Assembly: GCA_027886175.1 (NCBI GenBank)
Contig: JAJNNQ010000018.1
Location: 23,727,001 to 23,791,000, forward strand
Direction: 5' to 3'
Source: Phylloscopus collybita
Lineage: Eukaryota > Chordata > Aves > Passeriformes > Phylloscopidae
DNA length: 64,000 nucleotides
The notes beneath the pieces are model-generated. The model did no database searches, was not told where the DNA came from, and worked only from the letters and a program-made list of their open reading frames with translations. The translations under genes were made by a program, and so were the position numbers. Of this stretch, positions 51,901 to 61,100 are shown one piece after another. The first letter of the stretch is position 1. Every line of letters starts with the position of its first letter.

Positions 51901-51950
51901 CAGAAGGGTTCAAAGCTGCTGGCTGCTCCCAGGAACTGCTCCACAGCTGA
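48909..51950 (+). CDS. PROX2: Prospero homeobox protein 2, transcription factor
   Basis: Nuclear homeo-Prospero factor. One large exon (acceptor at 48833; ATG 48909) is followed by exons ending at 51046 and covering 51470-51664 and 51765-51950. The large exon holds QHLRAKRARVESIIQGMS (about residues 117-134), a region shared with PROX1. It also holds a leucine-rich coiled-coil stretch (about 195-220) and ALKHELAVVTSQVVDSVLK (about 293-311). The DNA-binding part runs from LTPGHLKKAKLMFFFTRYPS through SQLIKWFSNFREFYYIQ and RALNMHYNKGNDFE to DPSWKKPIYKIISKLD, ending QELLHS. The donor of the large exon is unresolved. The favoured pair is 50370 to 50901 (CACA|GTGAGC), giving about 662 residues; human is near 592 as I recall. 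Alternatives are a phase-0 donor such as 50282 or an acceptor at 50939. PROX2 rather than PROX1 is chosen from the DLST neighbourhood and the divergent N-terminal half. An ATG at 48747 lies before the acceptor and is rejected. Confidence 0.93.
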
Positions 51951-53454
51951 ATCTCTGAGAAAGCAGGCCTGGGTCATGTGTGCAGCCACTGTGTGCTAAG
52001 CACCTCATGGGCACTCTGTACAGCACCTGTTACTTGGGGTATTCTCTCTCTGAGGGCCATGTGCTCTCTATAAGATAGCTCCTTAGGTGAGGCCTATCAC
52101 TTACCTCACCTGCTGGGATTTTATGCTGTGTATTTTCTTCTGCTGCTCAGAACTGGTGAGGACTACCAGAAGGGAGGGACAGAGATGAAGCCATCAGGTT
52201 GGAGCCTGAGAAGTTGCCCTACCCCAGCTCTCCCCTGACCCTGGCTGAGCCACCTTCATTCTCTCTTCCAGAGGGTCACAAACAAGGGCAAATAGCCTTG
52301 TTGTTTATAAAACAGGAACAGGTCCTAGTAGTGGGCAAAGTTTCCTTGGCACAGCAGACTAGCAGACGTACCGAGTCCAAAAGAATGACTCAGTTTCTGT
52401 CCAGATACAGCACGCCAGTGTCCAAAGAAAACAGCTGGTGAATTCCAGCATTTCAAGCACTCCATGGGAATAGTTGTTCCTGTCTGGGACATGCAAAAAC
52501 TGTGTTTGTTGTAGCCAGCAAGAATAATACTCTCCTCCACCTCCCCAGTGCTGTTAGACAAGACCCCCCCATGCAGCTGTGTGCTGTGGCCAAGCAGGTA
52601 TGTGCTCCCCAGCAGTGTTGTCTGGGATGCTGGAGGAGAGCAGGGTGCACAGCCAGCACTGCTTGGCACTCCAAAGAGCCTCCATCAGCCTGGGAGGACA
52701 GCTCCATGTTAAACACCCAGCCATGCTCCCTCACATCGTGTTCCTGCTGGCAGAAGTGCCCCAAGCATCTCTGTTCTGCATCTTGCCCTTGATGAAAGAG
52801 GAGAAAGTTATTTGGGATCCATCAGTCCCTGTGGGTTTAACATAAGCTGAGGAAGAGCTGGGCCTTGACGTCTACAACCCCATAGCTGTAAGGGTTGTAA
52901 ATTCAAGGAGGTTTCTTTACCCTGTGGCCAAGACTTAGTGACTGCTTTTCTACCCGATGGAGCACGGTGAAATGTTTGTGTTAAGGGCTCTCTAATCCTG
53001 ACAGAGGTGGCAGTGGAGAGGAAAAGCCTGTGAGGAAGAGGGAGTCCTGGCAGAGGCATGGCACGAGGGCACTGGGAGGGCAGTGCTGAGCAACAGCAAA
53101 CCCACACAAAACCCCCAGGGAGAAGGAGGCTGGGAAAAGGCCCAAGATAATTTTGGGTGTGCTGTAAGGTGTCAGCTGGTACTAAAGTGCAGCAAGTGAC
53201 TCTTGAGAGGAGAATCACAGACAGCTGCAGCATCAGATGAGTGCACGGGCTGATCCACAGGCAAATGCATCTACAGGAGTAAAGAAGTGGAAACATCAGG
53301 ACACAATGGAGAGCTCTGAAATAGGGGCAGTTTGACAATGGTTCCTCCCATCAAGAGTGTGGCCACCCAGACTTCCTGCTTCTTTTTGTATGTTTATTTC
53401 TCCAAGTTTGTGTATTTTACAACCCCAACACCAAATATACTTGATTCCTTTTTA

Positions 53455-53460
53455 AATAAA
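53455..53460 (+). terminator. PROX2: Possible PROX2 poly(A) signal
   Basis: This AATAAA lies about 1.5 kb after the PROX2 stop codon, followed by T/G-rich sequence. Another at about 54056 could also be used. The assignment rests only on position and strand. Confidence 0.4.
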
Positions 53461-53479
53461 CAAATGTCTAAGTTACCCC

Positions 53480-54095
53480 TTTATGCCCCTATAGACCTGT
53501 TTGATAATGTCTGTTGTAAAGAGTTTTCCTAGGAGTTTCTTGCTTTTTGTCGGGAAAAATAACACTGCAGCAAAAGGCAGTCCTGCCAGCATCTCTGTGG
53601 GGTCCAGCAGGCCCCACTAACCAACATTAGCTCCTTTAAACCTGCCCCCTCACCCCAATGCCTCATGGTTAGTCTGCTCTGAAGTGCAACTTGTGAGGAT
53701 CAGGAAGGGAGCAGGAGGCAGACAAAGACATATCCCAAAACTTAAGGGTGCTGAATGTACAACATTGGATAAACTCTGCTGGTGGTACCATGAATGTGCC
53801 ATTCCTGCAGACAATAACAACCTCAGAGCTTAAGTAATGCTTTGGATAGGCAAAACCAAAGCTGCTGGAAAGAGAAATGATAGCCTGGCTCAGGGAAGGG
53901 TCAGCAAATTCATCTGTCTGTAGGTAAATATAAAGGGAGCATAAGGTACAGGTTTACTGGAGGCATCCTGCTGAAACAAAGCCTTTTTACACAGAGTTAC
54001 TGGTGGGGTAGCAGTTTCTTGCTTCCTGTGGTAACATGCAAGTTCATGAGTGTCAATAAAACAGCAGGTGGGGGACTGAGGACAAGACAGTGCCC
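53480..54095. other. Spacer downstream of PROX2
   Basis: No coding or repeat signature is recognised in this stretch. It contains one AATAAA at about 54056. A longer PROX2 3' UTR could extend into it. Confidence 0.45.
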
Positions 54096-54099
54096 CAAA

Positions 54100-54262
54100 T
54101 GACAGCCATGCAGTGGCTGAGGTTGTAGGAGATGTCTGGAGGTCATCTTGCTAAAGCCCCTGCTCTAGCAGGGCCACTGACAGATGGTTGCCCAGGACTA
54201 TGTCAGAGGGGTTTTACGTATCTCCAAGTAAGGAGAGACTCTACAATCTGATCATGAATGAA
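54100..54262 (-). mobile_element. CR1 LINE fragment, antisense
   Basis: The + strand carries the reverse complement of the familiar CR1 3' region: a degraded form of the GGTTGGAAGG...CTGGAGATCATCT segment, CCCCTGCTCTAGCAGGGCCA, then GGTTGCCCAGGAC, GGGTTTTACGTATCTCC and GGAGAGACTCTACAA. Many point differences from the CR1 sequence I remember suggest an old copy. It is truncated at both ends and lacks the 3' terminal repeats. Confidence 0.8.
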
Positions 54263-54481
54263 GACGTTTAACAGGATTGGACTATTTGCAGCAGTATTTT
54301 TGCCATATAATTACAAGTGGAACTAGAGGTTTGTGTATTGCACGGGCTTTTGTGAAATGTGTGCCAGAATGGCTACAACAAACAGCTTCTGGCATCAGTT
54401 ATCCTTTGCCTGTGATGAGGTCTCACTACTTGTAACCATGGTTTCAATTCTGCCCATGTAGATTTTCCATCTAACAAAGAA

Positions 54482-54616
54482 GTGAAAAAAACCAAAGAAA
54501 CCCCAAAACAGAAAAACAAAGAACCCCCCCCCCAAAAAACCCTCCCCCAAACAACACCACCACCAAAACAACAACAAAAAAAACCACCCCAGAAAACAAA
54601 AAAACCAAAAAGCTCC
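54482..54616. repeat. A/C-rich, G-poor low-complexity tract
   Basis: About 135 bases consist almost only of A and C on the + strand. They include a run of ten C followed by six A, and CAA/CCA-type clusters. The complementary strand is a T/G tract with several G-runs and could form G-quadruplex-like structures. There is no constant repeat unit. The frames it opens are compositional. Confidence 0.9.
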
Positions 54617-54619
54617 CCA

Positions 54620-55080
54620 GCATGGCTAGAGAGACTCTGCAAAGGACTTAAGATCACAGGGCACTTTTATCAGCTGGCATCTTCTTTGGCAGCTTTTTAA
54701 CCCCTGTCTACCTTCGGCTAAGTGTGACAGAGACCACAAAAGTGCCAGAGATGCAGAAGTAGAATCTACCCACCCTGTGGTCACCCTATGGTCCTCCTGC
54801 AAGCAGAGATACTGCCTGGGGAGCCTGGGGTGCAGCTGCCTCCTCCAGGGCCATTTGTCTGTTTGGAAGCAAGGTCACACTCAGACAGGCACAGCCCTGC
54901 TGCTGAAGTTGACTGAGCTGAATCAAAAAGCCTTGAGCTCCTGTGAGAGCCTTGGAAAGCAGCAGCTAGCTGAGAAAGGAGCTCACACTGCCTTTCCTCC
55001 TATCTAGGTCACAGAAGTACTGATATGGAAAAGGCAGTACATCTGCTGGGAGGTGGGGCTACTCTAGGGGCAATGGAGCT
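54620..55080. other. Spacer between repeat tracts
   Basis: This is unique-looking sequence between the A/C tract and the larger CR1 copy. No exon, RNA gene or further repeat is recognised. Confidence 0.5.
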
Positions 55081-55086
55081 TGAAGC

Positions 55087-55695
55087 ATGAGGGAAATAGG
55101 GTGTGAATTCCACACTGTCCAGTCACTAGTGGGGTTCTGCAGGGCTCCAGTTCTCTTCAACATCTCCATTAATGACTTTCACTCAGGACTCAAAATAATA
55201 CTAAGAATACTAAGGTTGCCAATGTCAATTCCCTTGAGGGCAGAGAGGTCCTGCAGAGAGACCTCAACAAAACACATGGGCAATCACCAACTGTATGAAA
55301 CGGAACAAGGGCAAGTGCTAGACTCTGCACCTAGGATGGGACAACCCTGGTTGTGTGTCTCCAACTTCCTCAGAATGTGAAGCAGAAGGGCAGGCAGTGA
55401 TCTCTTCTCTCTGGTGACCAGTGACAGGACTTGAGGAAATGGCATGAAGCTGAGTCAGGGGAGGTTTAGTTTAGATATGAGGAAAAGGTGTTTCACCCAG
55501 AGGGTGGTTGGGCACTGACACAGGCACCCCAGGGATGCCTGTCAGCCCCAAGGTTGACAGTGTTCAAGAATTATTTGAACAATGCTCTCAGACACATGGT
55601 GTAATTCCAGGTGTCCTGTGCAGAGAGGGGAGTTGAATGTTGATGATCCTGACGAGTCCTTTCCAACTCAGCATATTCTATGCTTCCATGAAATT
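55087..55695 (+). mobile_element. CR1 LINE retrotransposon 3' end, 5'-truncated, sense
   Basis: The left part encodes a decayed reverse-transcriptase piece, APVLFNISINDFHSG, matching the CR1 reverse-transcriptase palm region. Then follow recognisable CR1 segments: AACAAGGGCAAGTG, CTGGTGACCAGTGACAGGAC, TCAGGGGAGGTTTAG, TTCACCCAGAGGGTGG, CTCTCAGACACATGGTGT and TGATGATCCTGACGAGTCC. It ends TTCCAACTCAGCATATTCTA near 55681. Frameshifts and stops show it is inactive. It is the clearest avian marker in the window. 5' truncation is the usual result of CR1 target-primed insertion. Confidence 0.92.
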
Positions 55696-55699
55696 CGGG

Positions 55700-58195
55700 T
55701 TTCACTACTTGTGCTGTGCAGGGTATGGTGTGTAATGTCATTTACGTTCTACTCATACCCAAGACACAGAAGCTAGTTTTCAAACAGAGCCTACTGGGTG
55801 CTCATCCCAGACAGACTGCTACTGAAAAAGTGGGTTGGCTTGGAGGGCTGAGGGGAGAAGGGAGAGCTGCTGCCCAGAGATTATGGTCATGAGTCCCACG
55901 CTTGGCTGGGCTCTTGCTTCACCATTTCCCACTAATTAGCCAAGGAAGCAATTTGGGTAGTGCAGTCACTACTGCTGAGCTTCATCTTTAAATAAAAAAA
56001 TCCTTTCCTTCCCTCTATCCAAATTTCTGTGGTATATGCAAAAAGCCCACAGGCACCCGTAACTATCTCCTCTGGGAATGACTCTTTGGGGCTATCCTTT
56101 TACATCTCCAGTCGATTCCTAGACCACCCACAACAACACACCGACTCCACACAGCTATACAGCAGCAAAGGCTGCTAAATATTTAAAATCACTGATTCCT
56201 GCCTCCAGGCTGCAGCTGCCGAAAGAGGGAGGTGTGACCACACTGACTTAAGCTGGCAAGAGCATGAGAACCCTTATGTACTCCTCTATGTTAATACTTA
56301 CCTTAAGAGCCCTTATTCCTCATGTGTAGCTAATTAGAGCTTGAAGAAGTTCTTAGGGAATGCTTGCCATGCGTGCCAAAATAGTTTGGGGGAAACTGAC
56401 AATAAAGCATATCTGTTTTTTCTTCTCTTCCATTTAATGACTTGCACCTGTCTACTGTGACTGAACTAGGCCTAGAGTTCCCAGCTCGAACACATGTTTG
56501 TGAAAGGGTCCTTCCCTCAAATATACATTTCAGATGCTTGTTTGACATCAGGGCAGCTCTCCACATAAGTAAGTATCCCTTGGTGAGCCCGTGGCCCACC
56601 AGCCTGCTGTAGCAGCTCAAGTGCAAGCACAAAAACTTAGGTGCAGAGATGAGCACAGTGGGAAAGGGAGATGGGGAGCTTAGCCCAGACAAGACACCAC
56701 TGCAGCCCAGGGGCTTTTGAGGGAGCTCCTCTGATCAAGGGTACACAAAAGAGTGAGAGTGGAGTCAGCCTCTGCTGGAAGCTGTCTCCACCACCCAAAC
56801 CCCATAGCTTGGTGCTTGTCTTGGAGGGAGGGTGACTGGGGTGGGAGAAGATGACAGACAAGCTGCTAGAGAAAAAGCATGCATGTCCATGCATACATAA
56901 ACACCAAACAAATAAATCCATTTCTAAAAGCAAGCCTGATAGAGAAGGTTTGAGAATGGATATTCAAGGAAAACCAGGGAGAGCTGTGCACAGATATCAA
57001 GAAAAAGCAGATTTAGGTCAGCACTCAACACTTATGAGGATGCAGTTCATATTCAAATACTAATTCCTTCTCATCTAACTCTACAGGCTGCTGAGAGGCA
57101 GTGAAGTCCCATGTCACTAAGTCCCATGATTCTCCTTTTTTTTCCTGGTAACATGCAGACATAAGAGAGACTTAAAATTTGAGAAAACTTCTGATTTTCT
57201 CCTTTTTAGATGGTTTTTAGCAATTTTACAGCAAGCAACCCCACTGTCATCATCTTCTGAAGTATTTCTACAGGTTTTGCAAATTTAGTAATGTTATTTA
57301 GCACTAGGCTTTTGATTAAAAGTTTATAGGGTAATTTATGTGCAAGGGTTAAACACTGTTCTTGTTTTTGCTAATCCAATAAAACAGGCACTACAGATTA
57401 CCTACTAAGCAACTCTTAATGACACAGCATAAAGTCCAACTGGCATGAGCTGAAGTGGCAGCTTCCCTCCTGATGTTTATTGCTTTCTCACTAGTTGTTC
57501 TACTAGATTTAAAAAGATAATTTTTTAAAGTACCAGTCTCTATCCAACAACATCAATCTTTTTGTCTTACTGCCATCATGGAAAATAAGAAGCTATAACT
57601 AAGTGGTGAAGTGATAAGGTAGAATATAAAAAATACAAATAGAAGAAAAAACATGAAACTTCAAGAAGATATTTTACTGGATTCTCAATGCACAGTTGTG
57701 TCACCCATAGCTTTACACAAAGAAATGATAAAAAATACTTTGTATTATTAAAAAAAAATAAGCTGAATACCTAACTTGAACACATATAAACGTATCTATA
57801 CATCTCAATATAAACACATATCTATACATCTCTCCTCATTTGGTTCTCAGAGAGCAAGCACAGAATGTTCAACAGCTTAAGTAATTGTTCTTCATCCCTA
57901 TTTTCCAGGTTTTTAAGAAAAAGTAATTATAAGGAGAACAATAAAAGCCACCAAGAATTCATGCCCAAGGGAAAAATTAGGCCAGCCCTATGCATCTCTG
58001 CATGTACTGAGTCCCTGTGATTGGCAATGAAACCTGTGTTGAAATAAAAACAAAGGCTGGTTTTAGATAAAACACTTTTGGAATAGTACCTACAGTTACA
58101 AAAAGGTAATGCTGTAGAATAGTGTTTTTAAAACCCAGAGTGCTCGTTTCTCTTGTGCAATCATTATAAAGCGGAACTATCACCTGTTCATGTTT
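55700..58195. other. Intergenic DNA, becoming AT-rich
   Basis: No coding exon or transposon is recognised. From about 56.8 kb the sequence becomes noticeably AT-rich with poly-A and poly-T runs. In human the next gene beyond PROX2 is YLPM1, transcribed toward it. I looked on the - strand for its conserved C-terminal block (GQTDWEK...ALNRTKYI, as I recall it) and did not find it. Confidence 0.5.
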
Positions 58196-58199
58196 CGCA

Positions 58200-61100
58200 A
58201 TGTCCCAGGCTGCAGCTGTGAGCCCACAGATTGTCCAGTTCGTTGTTTTTTTGAGGAAGGCTGTGCCCATACAATGGCATTTCCTTCTGAGCACAGAATA
58301 CCAGGCGCTTTTCAGTTGCCAGTGCTCTTCAAATAACCTCTTGGGAAAGCACAAGCTCAGTGCAGCACCCGGAGTCACCACTGTTGTCAGAGCTTCACTG
58401 CTCTGTGACTTCAAACCACTTATTTTGCAGCTATCTAACCCCCTGAGCTTCAAAGCAACCATCTCAATTTCTGACTAAACTTTTAATAAGCAACATTATC
58501 CAAAAGACCAGGGCAATTTTTGCAGAAAGTGGAATCATCAGGAAGCAAGAAACACCATCTCATAATGGTCTTACCAGTAAAAGCATTCATGGCACAGGTT
58601 CTTGGCTGTAACAGACCAGGCCAAGGTGGGAGTGTTTGATCTGGTGACAAATGTTCTGCTTCAAGAACTTCATGGAGCTTTATTAATTGAAATGTAAAGA
58701 AGTGACAATGTTATACTCACCCGTATGTTGGCACTTAACTGGAGACATGTCCATTAACACTGTTTGATTTGCTTGTGTAAGAATTTTCCAACCTGCAATG
58801 TAACCAGGGTGTGCCAGCAACATTTTCTGCATTTGAAGTGTCATACTAACCAGGGAAACAAAATCCTTGCAGATCCTGGGCTTGCTCATAAAGATGGCTG
58901 CACATCATTTTTTAGAAGGCACCACCTCATGCTAGGAGGAATTATCTTTGGACTGGTGTTTCTTGACAAGCTACAGTGGAGAAGATTGCAGTGGCACAGA
59001 GCATCTGTTTGGTGCAGAACAGATTGTTGCTGGGTGAACTCTTGAGTAGCTAAGACAAAACTACAGAATCATCTTTCTCCTGAGCTGGTGTAAGGCTGTT
59101 TCTATAAAACTGCTTTGGGTATTTCAAGTGAAAAAAAAAAGGCAATTTCTTTCTTTTACACCATCAGCACCACCAATGACAATCCCATTCCCTGGTAACA
59201 AGTATAGTGGTTTGATATACTCCGAACTCCACACCACCATCTGTGACCATTTGCCTCCAAACTTACTGGCAATGAAAAGCAAGTTTTGCTCTTCACTGTG
59301 TCATGAATCACAGGCCAACATTTATGTGAGAATACTCTATAAGAAATGAGCTGCAATGCTGCTTCATCCTCCCCAACCATACTCTAGCTTGACAAGTAAT
59401 GAGTATGAAGGCCTCAGTCAGTCAGTAGATTTGCAGTCACCACCACAAGATCTTACCTCTCAATATTACTGTGTGGCCTGCTATGTCAGCCACAGCCAAC
59501 CATCAACCTCAGGGCCATCCAACTCTTTACTGCAGAGGCTGTTCTCTTGCAAGTACTGGCAGTAGCAGTGCTTTGCAGACCAGCTTCACATTGTAAATGA
59601 TGCTGGAACCAGTGTGGGAGGTGTTCCTTGGGAGCACTGCACTGACAACACCTGAAGGCGGAGTGTAGTGCCCCAAAGGCCTTTTCAGAAAAGTTTACTG
59701 TCCCTTGCATCATCCCTGAGACACAGTCATGATCCAAGGATCTTGCTGCTTCAGCAGTTTGCAGAACTCAGTTCACCATGTCATAAAGCTGCTCCTATAA
59801 GCCTTTTGAAGCCAGTTCAATTGTCTTTATTCAGTCTATTATTGAATGGTCACATGTTTGCAAGCATCCAGTGGCTTTTTCCACTGGAAATAAACCATAG
59901 AATTAAAAGTCCACACCCAAAACAAAACATCTCTAGCACACTGGAAGCCAAAGTCAAGAAAGGATTCTCAGACATACAAAATAATAATTAAGAAAGCTGG
60001 GGGAGGAGTAGAGAGGATAGAGAAATGCAAGTACTGTAGATGTAACTCAGATATCATGCAGGTGTAAAACAAATCTGTAGAAGTAACGGAATGACAAGGC
60101 AAACATGGCATTCCAAAAAATCAGGTCCTACATGGGAAAGATCGACATATGATAGCTCTAAATCCTGGTATAAATAAAGGAGCACTGGGAATTAACAGGG
60201 AGGAAGGGTTTATGCAGATGCCTCTCCAATGTCTGTTTTTCTCGGTAAGACATTTAAACAGAACTGCAGCACTGGGGAAGTGTCCTGCCATGACAACTTG
60301 CATGATATGCACTGATAAGATTGAGCACAGAGTTATGTTATCAATACATATGACCATAGCATGGCTTCAGACATTCTGTGTGCCTCAGCACAGGAATCCA
60401 CATCATACACAGTTCCAAATTACAAGACATTCATCCACTACGCCACATGAAGATGTAGCATCCCGCCAAATGCAAAATGGAAGAGGACAGACTCATTAGG
60501 ATAAACCCCTAGACAAAAATCAACCTAATTAGTCTATGTGGAGTTACAAGGTGATTTCTGAGAAGCATCCCCAAAGACATGCATCTTTGTGCCATTCCTG
60601 CTCAGGAAACGGGGCTTATCTGCTCCACATTAACTGTCCAGAGCTTCACTCAGACACATCCTGGATGAAGGATGGATTCCCTGTGTGGACAGGGCTCCAG
60701 GGCAACATGTCAGTGACTGCCAAGCTGTTGCTTCCAAAAGCAAAACTGCTCTTAAAATAAACCAAATTCTGTGACAACGAAATCAGAAAAAAGCCACAGC
60801 GAAACAAAAAAAAAAAAAAATACCCCAGTTGGTAACAATGTAAGTCAAAAAAATGTGGCACCTAATGGCAAAAGTGGTATTTTACATATTATACTATTTT
60901 CACAATCTTCATCTTTTATCAGTTAGAAAATCAGAAAAAAAAAAAAAAAGAAAGAAAGAAGAGGAATCTGACACTGAGTGCAGAACTCCAATTCTTATTT
61001 TTTCACAATGTATTTCTTCCCTTTTACACTTTCCAAAATTACCTAGAATATTGTCCAGTCTTGATTTTGCTGCCAATTATATTCCTTTTGGAAGGGAACA

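Noticed and set aside
57977..58462. 161-codon - strand open frame
   Set aside because: No recognisable domain, no supporting splice structure and unremarkable composition. Kept only as part of the unexplained right end.
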